64,000 nucleotides of DNA, from positions 1,054,001 through 1,118,000 of the forward strand of contig NZ_CP075523.1 of assembly GCF_018502385.1 (NCBI RefSeq), written 5' to 3'. Below, piece by piece: positions 19,870-28,209 of this stretch. A program made the translations under genes and the position numbers. The notes under the pieces are model-generated. The model worked only from the letters and a program-made list of their open reading frames with translations, had not been told where the DNA came from and did not search any database. This stretch comes from Synechococcus sp. LA31 (GTDB lineage Bacteria > Cyanobacteriota > Cyanobacteriia > PCC-6307 > Cyanobiaceae). Every line of letters begins with the position of its first letter. Positions within the stretch are counted from its first letter, which is position 1.

Positions 19870-21099
19870 TCAGTGCTTCACGCCAGGGATGAAGCGCTTC
19901 TCGTGATCGGCGCCCTTGAGCATTCGGTTCCAGTACACCCACGGCAGGATGGTGGTCTTCATCACCCACATGCTCCAACGCTCCTTGGTGGGATCGAGCG
20001 GGAAGGAGGGTTCAGGCTGGGCGTCGTAATTGAACTCGGCCATGATCGTTTTGCCGTAACCGGTGATCAGCGGGCAGCAGCTGTAGCCGTTGTAAGAGCC
20101 ATCGCCCTTGCCTCCATCGAGCTGGGCGAGCAGATTGGTAACCAGCGCGGGGGCCTGACCACGCACTGCAGCAGCGGTTTTGGAGTTCGGCATCCCGCTC
20201 ACATCGCCGATGGCAAAGACGTTGGGGTAGCGCAGATGCTGGGTGGAATGCTTGTCCACCTCCACGAATCCGCTGGCTGCAGCGAGAGGGCTCTGGGCCA
20301 CGACATCAGGAGCGGCCATTGGAGGAGTCACATGCAAAAGCCCGTAGGAGATCACCTCCTCTCGGGCTTCTTGTCCCTCCTTCGCCACCTTGAACACCGC
20401 CTCTTTGCGATCGGGGCGAACGGCGATCAAGGTATGGCTGTAGCGGGCATCAATGCCTTTACGCGCCACCACCTGCTTGAGCGGAGCGGCATAGGCCGGG
20501 ATGCCGAAGATGCCGGGTGTGGCTGTCGCATAGATCACGCTGCTCTTGGCCGCTAGCGCTGGATCGCGCTTGATCGCGTCGTCAGCCATGTAGGCGATCT
20601 TCTGGGGAGCGCCTGGGCACTTGATCGGCATGGGCGCGCAGGTGAACACCGCATTGCCGCCCTTGAAATTCTGAATGCACTCCCAGGTGTAAGAGGCGTA
20701 GTCCTTCGAGTAATTGCTGCACACACCTCCCTTACCCAGGGCATCGGTGAGGCCATCAATCGCATCCCAGTTGAGCTTGAGGCCAACGGCTACCACCAGG
20801 GCGTCGTAGGTGAGGGTCTGCCCGCCACTGGTGCTAACGCTGTTGTGATCAGGATCGAAGCCGGCGGCTGCTTCACGAATCCAGGTAACACCCGCAGGAA
20901 TCAACTCAGCTTCCTGGCGGCGGGTCTGCGCCAAGGTGAACACACCGCCACCCACCAGGGTCCAACCGGGTTGGTAGTAGTGCTCGAGCGATGGCTCAAG
21001 GATGGCCACATCAAGGCTGGGGCGGAAGCGCTTCAGCCGCGCCGCCACGGTGATACCTCCGGCACCGCCCCCCACGATCAAAACCTGGTGATGAGCCAT
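19870..21099 (-). CDS. sqr: Sulfide:quinone oxidoreductase, type II-like
   Basis: This membrane-associated flavoprotein oxidises sulfide and passes electrons to quinone. It has 409 aa from the ATG at 21099. The FAD motif is VLIVGGGAGGITVAARL. The SQR hallmarks are GGVCSNYSKDY and FTCAPMPIKCPGAPQKI; the cysteines here and the FAIGDVSGMPNSKTAAAVRGQA segment fit the sulfide-oxidising enzymes related to eukaryotic SQOR rather than NDH-2. The C-terminus has SCCPLITGYGK. The likely role is sulfide detoxification. It is divergent from rubrerythrin across 146 nt. Confidence 0.88.
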   Translation of the reverse strand: MAHHQVLIVGGGAGGITVAARLKRFRPSLDVAILEPSLEHYYQPGWTLVGGGVFTLAQTRRQEAELIPAGVTWIREAAAGFDPDHNSVSTSGGQTLTYDALVVAVGLKLNWDAIDGLTDALGKGGVCSNYSKDYASYTWECIQNFKGGNAVFTCAPMPIKCPGAPQKIAYMADDAIKRDPALAAKSSVIYATATPGIFGIPAYAAPLKQVVARKGIDARYSHTLIAVRPDRKEAVFKVAKEGQEAREEVISYGLLHVTPPMAAPDVVAQSPLAAASGFVEVDKHSTQHLRYPNVFAIGDVSGMPNSKTAAAVRGQAPALVTNLLAQLDGGKGDGSYNGYSCCPLITGYGKTIMAEFNYDAQPEPSFPLDPTKERWSMWVMKTTILPWVYWNRMLKGADHEKRFIPGVKH

Positions 21100-21173
21100 G
21101 GCTCTGAAATCTCGAGATCTCACCCAGATCTAACGAGACCTGAGACAGCCGACCACAGCAGCTTTCAAAGCGA

Positions 21174-21186
21174 AGTCGGACCGACT
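21174..21186. promoter_or_regulatory. Short inverted repeat between sqr and rubrerythrin
   Basis: AGTCGG, one base, CCGACT forms a 13-nt dyad in the 146-nt divergent region. TAAGAT at about 21203 could be a -10 for rubrerythrin. The site could be an operator for either gene. No sulfide- or peroxide-sensing regulator lies next to it, so this is only suggestive. Confidence 0.35.
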
Positions 21187-21245
21187 ACGGATAAGTGAGG
21201 TAAGATAACCGCACTGCAGCACGCAGGCCGATCACATCGCAGCCC

Positions 21246-21959
21246 ATGGATCTCTCCAAGCCCAGCACCCAGGCCAACCTCGAAGCCGCTTTCGGCGGCG
21301 AGAGCATGGCTAATCGCAAATACCTGTTCTTTGCAGAGGTGGCCAAGCAACTTGGCAACAGCGAGCTGGCCAGGCTGTTCCGCGACACCGCCAATCAGGA
21401 AACAGAGCACGCTTTCGCCCATTTCCGCCTGATGCACCCGGAGCTGGTGGTGGACGACGGGGGGGCCCTCACCGACGACCAGAAGCAAGCGATCCTCAGC
21501 CGCTGCCTGGAGCTGGCCATCGAGGGCGAGACCTACGAGTACACAACGATGTACCCCGAGTTCGCCGCCCAAGCCCGCAGCGATCGCGACAGCGGCGCCG
21601 AAGCCGAGTTCAACGAGCAGATCAGCGAATCCAAGGAGCATGCTGGAGTCTTTCGCAGCGCTGCCCGCAACTTCGGCCTGCTAGCCCCGGTGGAGCACCA
21701 CCACGCCGATCGCTACAGCGTGGCCTTGGCAGCCCTGCAAGGACAAGGCCAACCCAGCGAGGCCGCCATGCCGGTGCAGGGGCTGTGGATCTGCAAAGTG
21801 TGCGGCGTGATCTACAACCCGGCCGAGGGCGACCCCGACTCGGGCATCGCTGCCGGCACGCCCTTCGAAGCGATCCCCGACGACTGGAGCTGCCCAATCT
21901 GCGGGACCCGCAAGGCGAATTTCATCCCCTACCGCCCGGCAGAGCTGCATACAGCCTGA
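21246..21959 (+). CDS. Rubrerythrin with C-terminal rubredoxin domain
   Basis: The protein is 237 aa. The N-terminal ferritin-like four-helix bundle holds a diiron site (Glu-rich helices: [14 protein letters not shown], and [16 protein letters not shown]). The C-terminal rubredoxin has two Cys pairs, [18 protein letters not shown] and [11 protein letters not shown], binding one iron. Rubrerythrins reduce hydrogen peroxide with electrons from the rubredoxin domain. Its divergence from sqr suggests a shared redox or sulfide-stress role. Confidence 0.93.
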   Translation: MDLSKPSTQANLEAAFGGESMANRKYLFFAEVAKQLGNSELARLFRDTANQETEHAFAHFRLMHPELVVDDGGALTDDQKQAILSRCLELAIEGETYEYTTMYPEFAAQARSDRDSGAEAEFNEQISESKEHAGVFRSAARNFGLLAPVEHHHADRYSVALAALQGQGQPSEAAMPVQGLWICKVCGVIYNPAEGDPDSGIAAGTPFEAIPDDWSCPICGTRKANFIPYRPAELHTA

Positions 21960-22022
21960 TCAGCACCACCGCCTCAGGCGCCCCTGGCGGACTTAGTGTT
22001 GGTTTCAGCACATCAGTTGCGC

Positions 22023-22190
22023 ATGGGCGCCGACCTTTCTCTCTCCAGCCAGGCCACACCCGAGAGCACCAGCCTCAAATGGGGACACGATGGGGAACTC
22101 TCACCGGTGGATCTGCAACGCGTGCTGGAGCGTCTCACCGATCCTTCACTAACCCAGTGCCGGCTGGAATCGGAAGCAGCCGCCGACTGA
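22023..22190 (+). CDS. Small hypothetical protein
   Basis: The ORF is 55 aa (MGADLSLSSQATP to a C-terminal CRLESEAAAD) between rubrerythrin and phoB. Composition and codon use resemble neighbouring genes, and the helix SPVDLQRVLERLTDPSL looks structured. I see no ribosome-binding site that would fix the start; an upstream ATG/TTG in the same frame is possible. No function can be assigned. Confidence 0.45.
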   Translation: MGADLSLSSQATPESTSLKWGHDGELSPVDLQRVLERLTDPSLTQCRLESEAAAD

Positions 22191-22252
22191 GCGAGGGCGC
22201 AAGGGGCACTCCGGTATCCGGCAACACAGGGGCTCCGGCCCACAATTGAGCC

Positions 22253-22957
22253 ATGAGCCAGGTTGCCGAACCCACGCCCTCTGCCCGCCTCCTGGTGGTG
22301 GAGGACGACGACACTATCCGCGAGACCGTGGCCGAAGCCCTGGAAATGGAGGGCTTCGGCGTCACGGCCGCCACCAACGGACGGAGCGCCTGGGATCTGC
22401 TCAGCCGTGACAGCTACGACCTGGTGGTACTTGATCTCATGCTTCCGGGGATCAACGGGCTCGATCTTTGCCGCCAGTTGCGCGGCAGCAACACACCACC
22501 GTTGATTCTCGTAGTGAGCGCCCGCGACACCGAAACCGATCGCGTATTGGGCCTGGAGGTGGGTGCGGACGACTACTTAATTAAGCCGTTCGGGATGCGC
22601 GAGCTGGTGGCCCGCTGCAGGGCACTGCTGCGCCGTCAGCGCACTCCCTTGCCTACCGCAAGCACTCTTGACTATCTCGATCTGGAGCTGTATCCGGGCG
22701 AATGTCGCGTCACGCGCAGCGGCATCGAGATCCGACTCTCCCCCAAGGAATATCGATTACTGGAGCTGTTCATGCAGCATCCACGCCGGGTCTGGAGCCG
22801 CGAGCAGCTCATCGAACAGGTGTGGGGCGTGGATTACATCGGCGATAGCAAAACCGTGGATGTGCACATCCGCTGGCTACGCGAAAAAATCGAAGATGAC
22901 CCCTCCCAGCCAGCCAAGTTGGTCACGGTGCGAGGGTTCGGCTATCGCTTCGGTTGA
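22253..22957 (+). CDS. phoB: PhoB-type phosphate response regulator
   Basis: The protein is an OmpR-family response regulator of 234 aa. The receiver domain has the acidic pair in VVEDDD, the phospho-acceptor Asp61 (LVVLDLMLPG) and Lys111 (LIKPFG). The winged-helix DNA-binding domain follows from about residue 140 (SPKEYRLLELFMQHP, SREQLIEQVWG, VDVHIRWLREKIE). A histidine kinase follows after 27 nt, and a ptrA-type Crp regulator comes next. That order matches the phosphate cluster known in marine Synechococcus. It should bind the tandem TTAAC boxes found through this window. Confidence 0.88.
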   Translation: MSQVAEPTPSARLLVVEDDDTIRETVAEALEMEGFGVTAATNGRSAWDLLSRDSYDLVVLDLMLPGINGLDLCRQLRGSNTPPLILVVSARDTETDRVLGLEVGADDYLIKPFGMRELVARCRALLRRQRTPLPTASTLDYLDLELYPGECRVTRSGIEIRLSPKEYRLLELFMQHPRRVWSREQLIEQVWGVDYIGDSKTVDVHIRWLREKIEDDPSQPAKLVTVRGFGYRFG

Positions 22958-22984
22958 TCGCGTGCCCAGCCGCCCCACAACCCG

Positions 22985-24139
22985 ATGAGCGACGCGAGCC
23001 TGCTGGCCTTTGCCCTTGGCGCTGCTGCCGGCGGAGGCCTGGTTGTGTGGTTCAAGCGCAAGCCGCGGTTGAAGCGCCGCAGCCGCAAACACCTGCTCGA
23101 TCCGCCGGAGCAACAGCTGCGCGACTGGCTGGAGGAGGTGGCCCAGGGCTGGCTGCTGATCAATGGCGACAACCTCATCGCCAGCCTCAACCCCCGCGCT
23201 GAAGTGTTGCTGGAGCTGGAAGATTCAGGCTTGGTGCTGCGGGGTGAGCCGCTGGCAAGCCTCGATCCCTCTGATGAACTGCTGCATCTGGTGAATCTGG
23301 CGCGGGAGAAGGGCCTTGCCCAGCGAGGAGCATGGCCACACAAGGCCGGCAACCTGGACGTGCGGATGATGCCCGGCAACAACGGCTGGGTGGCTGTGGT
23401 GCTGCAGGGGCGCAACCCGCTGGAGAGCCAGTTGGAGCAGCAGGAGCAATGGGTGAGCGACGTAGCGCACGAACTCAAAACCCCCCTCACAGCGCTGCGG
23501 TTGGTAGGTGACAGCCTGGCCATCAAGGCTGAAGGACGGCAGGCGGTTCTGGTGGGGCGGCTGCAACGGGAGCTGGAGCGGCTGCAGGTGCTGGTGAGTG
23601 ATCTGCTCGATCTCTCACGGCTCGACAACACACCCTTCAACGACGCAGCAGCCCAGGCCGCTGTAGACCCCTTGGGGGTGCTCCACAACGTGTGGACCAT
23701 CCTCGAACCCCTCGCTTCAGAGCGGGGTGTGCGGCTCCACATCCAAGGGGGAAGCTCCAACCAGGAGGAATCACCGCACCTGGCAGCGATTGACCCCTCT
23801 CGCTTTCACCAAGCCCTCCTGAATCTGCTCGATAACGCCCTGCGTTTCAGCCCTGAACAGAGCGTCATCGATGTCGATGTGGCTGCCCGCAATCGCTGGT
23901 GCCTGGTGGCCGTGCGCGACCGCGGCCCAGGCCTCAGTGAGACCGATCTAGAACGCATGTTTCAGCGCTTCTACCGCGGTGACCCCGCGAGAGCCCGCTC
24001 CCCCCGAAGCGGCAGCGGGCTGGGTCTAGCAATCGTGCAACAGATCGCCCTCTCGCAGGGGGGGATGGTGCGCGCCAGCAACCACCCTGAGGGGGGCGCA
24101 TTGCTGGAGTTGTTGGTACCGCGCTCAAGAGCGCGGTAG
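22985..24139 (+). CDS. phoR: PhoR-type phosphate sensor histidine kinase
   Basis: The protein has 384 aa. The N-terminus has one membrane helix (residues 5-22), followed by a basic stretch and a PAS-like region (~45-140). The phospho-acceptor His is in SDVAHELKTPLTAL, the N box is NLLDNALRFSP, the G1 box is DRGPGLSETD and the G2 box is GSGLGLAI, so the kinase looks fully active. The lack of a large periplasmic domain agrees with PhoR proteins that sense phosphate through the Pst transporter. It overlaps ptrA tail to tail by 15 nt. Confidence 0.88.
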   Translation: MSDASLLAFALGAAAGGGLVVWFKRKPRLKRRSRKHLLDPPEQQLRDWLEEVAQGWLLINGDNLIASLNPRAEVLLELEDSGLVLRGEPLASLDPSDELLHLVNLAREKGLAQRGAWPHKAGNLDVRMMPGNNGWVAVVLQGRNPLESQLEQQEQWVSDVAHELKTPLTALRLVGDSLAIKAEGRQAVLVGRLQRELERLQVLVSDLLDLSRLDNTPFNDAAAQAAVDPLGVLHNVWTILEPLASERGVRLHIQGGSSNQEESPHLAAIDPSRFHQALLNLLDNALRFSPEQSVIDVDVAARNRWCLVAVRDRGPGLSETDLERMFQRFYRGDPARARSPRSGSGLGLAIVQQIALSQGGMVRASNHPEGGALLELLVPRSRAR

Positions 24140-24745
24140 GTGGCTCACCACCAGCTGGCGTTGGTCATCGAGCTGCAGCCACCCCTCCTCGCGCAGTAAG
24201 CCCAGCACCCGCGTCACGGTGACGCGGGTGGTGCTTAGAGCATTGGCGATGTCTTGATGCGTGAGGCGCAGATTGAGCAGCAGTCCCTGATCACAGGGCT
24301 GGCCGTAATCCTGAGCCAACAGCTCGAGGAACCCACGCACGCGCTCTTCAATGCGGCGCAAACCGAGCAAGGCAATCAGGGCTTCCGATTGACGCATGCG
24401 GCTGGTCATCGCCTTGACCAGGGTGATGGCCAGGTGGGGCGTGCCTTCAATCTCATCCATGGGCAAACACAGCAAATCGCTGTCGCCGATGGTGGTGGCT
24501 TCGTAGAGATCGATGTTGGTGAGGGGCTCACCGAAAATTTCATTCGGCCCAGCCAGGCCGAGCAGCAGATCATCGCCCTGCTCATTCATGCAGCTGAGCT
24601 TGACCATGCCGCGGGTCACCAGCCACACGTGATTGCGCAGCAGAGGAACTTTGCTGCCAGCTCCCAGGTGCACCAGATCACGGCGCTGATAAATCTCTTC
24701 CAGCGAGCTGCGCAAGCCCTGCTGACCACTTGGTGTGTAAACCAT
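24125..24745 (-). CDS. ptrA: PtrA-like Crp/Fnr-family regulator
   Basis: The protein is 206 aa from the ATG at 24745. It has an N-terminal cyclic-nucleotide-binding-like barrel and a C-terminal winged helix-turn-helix (LTHQDIANALSTTRVTVTRVLGLL). The barrel does not keep the phosphate-binding cassette that would show cAMP binding. In marine Synechococcus, PtrA activates a second tier of phosphate genes and is itself controlled by PhoB; the position next to phoBR and the Pho box at 24821-24839 support that identity. A Crp/Fnr paralogue such as NtcA is excluded by sequence and context. Upstream ATGs at 24787/24790 are possible but lie too close to the box. Confidence 0.75.
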   Translation of the reverse strand: MVYTPSGQQGLRSSLEEIYQRRDLVHLGAGSKVPLLRNHVWLVTRGMVKLSCMNEQGDDLLLGLAGPNEIFGEPLTNIDLYEATTIGDSDLLCLPMDEIEGTPHLAITLVKAMTSRMRQSEALIALLGLRRIEERVRGFLELLAQDYGQPCDQGLLLNLRLTHQDIANALSTTRVTVTRVLGLLREEGWLQLDDQRQLVVSHLPRS

Positions 24746-24820
24746 CGAGCGGTTGTGCCGACGGGACCAGCGGACTGTATGGAGCATCACCAGCGCCTGA
24801 GCAAAGCCCGGGTAGAGGGC

Positions 24821-24839
24821 TGGTTAAGGGTGGGTTAGG
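24821..24839 (-). promoter_or_regulatory. Pho box upstream of ptrA
   Basis: On the minus strand the units CCTAACCC and CTTAACCA lie 11 nt apart, with a 3-nt spacer. This matches the known cyanobacterial Pho box of repeated PyTTAAPyPy-type units. The site lies 76 nt upstream of the ptrA start I chose and overlaps the 3' end of the CHAD gene. Confidence 0.65.
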
Positions 24840-25752
24840 CCTTCAGTTGCAGCTGCAGCAACCCCTGGCGGCCCTCAACAGTGCGCAGGTCTGCCGCCAG
24901 TAACAGCCAGCGCTGCCAGGCCTGATCCTGGGCTTCAAGGATCAGGCTGCAGAGGCAAGGCATCACTGAATCCGGTGCCGCTTCAAGCAAGCGCTCCAGG
25001 GTGTGCACCAGCACCTGCAGATCCTGAAGATCGCCCAACACGGTCTGCATCGCCTTGAGCTGATCCACCCAGGGCTGGAACGCCTGGGGATCAAGGGCCG
25101 TGAGGTTATGAAATCCATAGCGCGCACGCTTGATGCGGCGGCGCAACTGATGCAGCTTCTGGGCGGATGGTTGATCGCGGGGATTGCCCACCCACCAACC
25201 CGGAAGGGTGAACAACCCCGCCAGGGCCACCTGTTGAAGTTCAGGGCACCAGGCCTCGATCGGCTCCTCACCCATCGGGGTGAAGCGGGGCTGACGCAGC
25301 CAGCCCTGCAGACGCTCGAGCAGCTTGAGGTAGCGGCGCCCTTTCAAGGTGCCGGTGAGCACGGTGAAGGCCAGCTTGCGTTCACGCTTCAACTGCTTCA
25401 GCAGCTTGCGCAGGGCCAACTGCTCAGCCTCCGGCAACAGGGGCTGCCAGTGATGCTCAAGCCGTTGGCGCAACACATCGAGATCGCGGCTCAGGCCGAG
25501 ATCAGAACCAATCCGGGCCAGCCGCTGCGGCGACACTGGCTCTGGCAACACCAGGGCATCAGCAAACTGTTCCACCGTGCTGCGCAACTGCCGGCAGGTG
25601 ACCCGCATCTGATGCAAAGGCTCGGGATCACGATCAGCAAGCACATCCAGCTGCGACGCAACCAGGTGCTTCACTCTCTGCGCGAGCAGTACAGCTGCAA
25701 AGACACCCGTGCTCTGCGCCCTGCTCGGTGCCGGAAGATCAGACGCGCCCAC
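24835..25752 (-). CDS. CHAD-domain protein (polyphosphate-associated)
   Basis: The protein has 305 aa made almost wholly of a helical CHAD domain. Conserved basic/histidine residues, which bind phosphate groups, are visible in PLHQMRVTCRQLRST, LSRDLDVLRQRL and KLHQLRRRIKRARYGFHNL. CHAD proteins bind polyphosphate granules. A Pho box-like repeat lies 43 nt upstream, and ppk1 is 10 kb away, so a role in phosphate storage fits. The GTG at 25752 is preceded by a G-rich stretch. A TTG at 25755 is the alternative. Confidence 0.85.
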   Translation of the reverse strand: MGASDLPAPSRAQSTGVFAAVLLAQRVKHLVASQLDVLADRDPEPLHQMRVTCRQLRSTVEQFADALVLPEPVSPQRLARIGSDLGLSRDLDVLRQRLEHHWQPLLPEAEQLALRKLLKQLKRERKLAFTVLTGTLKGRRYLKLLERLQGWLRQPRFTPMGEEPIEAWCPELQQVALAGLFTLPGWWVGNPRDQPSAQKLHQLRRRIKRARYGFHNLTALDPQAFQPWVDQLKAMQTVLGDLQDLQVLVHTLERLLEAAPDSVMPCLCSLILEAQDQAWQRWLLLAADLRTVEGRQGLLQLQLKA

Positions 25753-25794
25753 CAAGTGCCCCCCGGAGAAAGGATCACTCTGAACACAAGCAGG

Positions 25795-25821
25795 AGGTTA
25801 AGGAGTTAAGGGAGGGTTATG
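25795..25821 (-). promoter_or_regulatory. Pho box-like repeat upstream of the CHAD gene
   Basis: The units CATAACCC (25814-25821) and CTTAACTC (25803-25810) have the 11-nt period. A third unit, CTTAACCT (25795-25802), follows immediately, without the 3-nt spacer. The strand orientation points to the CHAD gene, 43 nt away. Confidence 0.55.
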
Positions 25822-25867
25822 AATTGTTGCCTGCAATCGCGCTGCTAAGTTGCCAAAAAATTTCAGC

Positions 25868-26095
25868 GTGAAGCTGTCGACATTTACGGGCGAACCCACC
25901 AGCCAGGCCAGCACCAAACAGCATCTGCTCTGCCTCACTCAACAGGAAGCTTTGATGCTGTTTGGGCTGCTGCAGGCTGCACTACGGCACGAACCCACGC
26001 GACGCAGCCTGCTGAGCAGCGGTGATTACAAACACTTCCACAGGCAACTGAGCCAATCGTTGGCCCAGGGTCTTGCTCAACCGATCAAGGGCTGA
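25868..26095 (+). CDS. Small hypothetical protein
   Basis: The ORF is 75 aa (start GTG, VKLSTFTGEP; a TTG at 25850 would add 6 aa). It has a helical core (QEALMLFGLLQAALRHEP) and a basic C-terminus. No family or function is recognised. It is divergent from the CHAD gene. Confidence 0.45.
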   Translation: MKLSTFTGEPTSQASTKQHLLCLTQQEALMLFGLLQAALRHEPTRRSLLSSGDYKHFHRQLSQSLAQGLAQPIKG

Positions 26096-26113
26096 GCGCC
26101 ACTGCCTCACCCA

Positions 26114-26299
26114 TCAAAAGAACATGCGGCTGGCTCCACTCGCCCGCTCTTGCATGCGAGGCTCCCAGCGCTGCTTGAGCTGCTCCAAGCTGAGGGACCA
26201 TTCCTCCTGGGGCTGCTGAGCCTCCACCAGGCTCGCCAGCCAATCGCGAAACTGCTGCAAGCTCAGCAGATCCGCTTCGAAATCAGACGTCTTAGACAC
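26114..26299 (-). CDS. Small hypothetical protein
   Basis: The ORF is 61 aa from the GTG at 26299. It is rich in Gln, Glu and Leu (LSLQQFRDWLASLVEAQQ) and is probably helical. Its start overlaps the end of the upstream small gene by 8 nt, which supports both being real. No function is known. Confidence 0.5.
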   Translation of the reverse strand: MSKTSDFEADLLSLQQFRDWLASLVEAQQPQEEWSLSLEQLKQRWEPRMQERASGASRMFF

Positions 26300-26474
26300 G
26301 GGGTTTCGGGCCCTTCATGTTCAAGGTAGGGGCATTGGCACCGCTGAACCGATGCAGATCCTGAAGATCGGAAGGCCCCAAACGCGGCTGCAGGGTGAAC
26401 AAGGCACCTAGCCAGAAGCCCTGAATCGCCATACAGCAGGCCACAGGCGGGAACCAAACGGAAAGGCTCTGCAT
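26292..26474 (-). CDS. Small membrane protein, unknown
   Basis: The ORF is 60 aa from the ATG at 26474. It has one or two hydrophobic segments (SVWFPPVACCMAIQGFWLGA) and ends GPKPRV. The frame is open to 26540, giving a longer protein with another hydrophobic stretch, so the start is unsure. It overlaps the next small gene by 8 nt. Confidence 0.45.
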   Translation of the reverse strand: MQSLSVWFPPVACCMAIQGFWLGALFTLQPRLGPSDLQDLHRFSGANAPTLNMKGPKPRV

Positions 26475-26617
26475 GCCAAGCAAGCAGCGGGCTAAACCAT
26501 TCGAAATGATTTGCCCGGCCAAAGCTGTGGCAGGAAACACCAGGCCTCCGTGCCCGAGCTCACATCATTCGGTTCACGAGCGCTGGCTACCTTGCCGGTG
26601 ACGGAGCAAGCAGGTGC

Positions 26618-27736
26618 ATGCAGAGCCTCCCCCAGCTGAGGCCAACGCCAGGCTCTCTGGATTCACGCCGCCTTGAGGAGCGGCCAGGGCAGATGCCCAA
26701 CAGCCTCTACCTGGCGGGCGGACGTGCCGCCAGCAGCTTGTCTGCCGTGATCCTCTGGCCGAGAGGCCCAGAGCGACGCCTGCTACGCAACCTCGGCGAA
26801 CTGCAGGAGCTGAAGGAGCAGAACGTGCCGTTTTGGCTGCGGATCACCGGCATGGGCCAACCACATCTGATCCGGGATGCCTTGGAGCGCTGCCATATCC
26901 CCATGGTGTTTGCGCCCTTGGTGCTCGACACACCGCAATCCACCCGCGTGGATTCGATCGGCGATGTGATTGCAGTGGTGCTGCACCGGCTGCGCTTCTC
27001 ACGTGATCCTCTCAATCTGGTGAGCGATCAAGTGAGCATGCTGCTCACCCACAACTGCTTGATCTCCATCGAGGAAGCGCCAAGCGGCGAACCCTTCGCC
27101 TCACTCACCGACTGGCTGCTGCACAAAACACCAATCGCCGGGGCCGACGATCTCGATGATTTGCTCCACTACATGGTGGACAACATTCTTGATGGCATTT
27201 TCCCAATGCTCGAGCAGATGGCCAACCGCCTCGATGATCTCGAGGAGGCCGCTCTGCGCGACCCGCGGCCGCGGGTGCTCACCCGGGCTTATCAACTCAG
27301 AGCCAACCTGCGCCGCATCCGCCAACAACTCTGGCCGCTGCGCCATCAAATTCTTCTCTTCCTGCGCCAGAACCAACCCGTGATGGGCCCCGACGGCCTG
27401 TTGGGATTTCAGGAGATGGCCCAGAACGTGGATCAGATCTTTGACAGCTGCGAAATCCTGCGGCATCAGTGCGATGCCGTCACCGAGGCGCACATGGCCA
27501 GCACGGGTAATCGCATGAACCAGATCATGAAGACCCTCACGATTGTGTCGACGATTTTTGCTCCGCTCACCTTCATCGCCGGCATTTATGGCATGAACTT
27601 CGACAACATGCCAGAGCTGCACTGGCGCTATGGCTATATCGCTTCGCTTGTGCTGATGGGAGCCATCGCCACCACGCAAGCCATCTATCTCTGGCGGCGG
27701 GGTTGGTTTGAAGACTGGACGGCCCCGCGCCGCTGA
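26618..27736 (+). CDS. corA: CorA-family magnesium/divalent cation transporter
   Basis: The protein is 372 aa with the long helical cytoplasmic funnel and two C-terminal membrane helices. The diagnostic YGMNF motif follows the first helix (TIVSTIFAPLTFIAGIYGMNF). It forms a pentameric Mg2+ (or Co2+/Ni2+) channel. The ATG at 26618 is the natural start. ATP and polyphosphate carry Mg2+, so its place among phosphate genes is reasonable, but this may be coincidence. It is convergent with the CNBD gene, with 5 nt between the stops. Confidence 0.92.
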   Translation: MQSLPQLRPTPGSLDSRRLEERPGQMPNSLYLAGGRAASSLSAVILWPRGPERRLLRNLGELQELKEQNVPFWLRITGMGQPHLIRDALERCHIPMVFAPLVLDTPQSTRVDSIGDVIAVVLHRLRFSRDPLNLVSDQVSMLLTHNCLISIEEAPSGEPFASLTDWLLHKTPIAGADDLDDLLHYMVDNILDGIFPMLEQMANRLDDLEEAALRDPRPRVLTRAYQLRANLRRIRQQLWPLRHQILLFLRQNQPVMGPDGLLGFQEMAQNVDQIFDSCEILRHQCDAVTEAHMASTGNRMNQIMKTLTIVSTIFAPLTFIAGIYGMNFDNMPELHWRYGYIASLVLMGAIATTQAIYLWRRGWFEDWTAPRR

Positions 27737-27741
27737 AGGCA

Positions 27742-28110
27742 CTAGTCCTCGAGGCGCCGCAGACGGCGCTCAAGGCTGGCCATCAGCTCCAGCGCAAACA
27801 TCGGGGTTTCTTGAACAGCAAATAGAAACTGCTCCCGGCCCATCTCGAGCAGCTCAGTCGCCACAACGGCTCGGGCGGTGCCGTGGCGGAGATGGTGATC
27901 ACTCACCAGCGCACCAACACCCAGCACATCACCAGGGCCGAAGATCTCGAACGAGGCATCGCCCCAAGAGAGCTCAACCGAGCCGCTCAGCACACAGAAG
28001 ATGCTGTTGCCGGGCTGACCCGCCTCAAACAGCACCTGCTCGGGCTGAAGAACGCGACTCGGCAGGCTTGCCGCAAGAGCCTGCATGGTGTGAAGCACAC
28101 CGGAATTCAT
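27742..28110 (-). CDS. Stand-alone cyclic-nucleotide-binding-domain protein
   Basis: The protein is 122 aa, about one cNMP-binding domain: an N-terminal helix, LFEAGQPGNSIFCVLSGSVELS and the FGPGDVLGVGALVSDHHLRHGTARAVVATELLEM barrel. No DNA-binding domain follows, so it cannot be a whole Crp/Fnr regulator. It might be a sensor partner or a remnant. The conserved Arg of a real cAMP pocket is not clear. The ATG at 28110 is preferred over TTG 28113. Confidence 0.75.
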   Translation of the reverse strand: MNSGVLHTMQALAASLPSRVLQPEQVLFEAGQPGNSIFCVLSGSVELSWGDASFEIFGPGDVLGVGALVSDHHLRHGTARAVVATELLEMGREQFLFAVQETPMFALELMASLERRLRRLED

Positions 28111-28209
28111 CAAGGGTGATGCAGATGATCATCATCCTTGCGTTTTTTGGTTTGGAAACGGTGAAGGCGGCCCCCTGGCCACCCCACTTACGCTGCACCA
28201 CCAAAGAAC

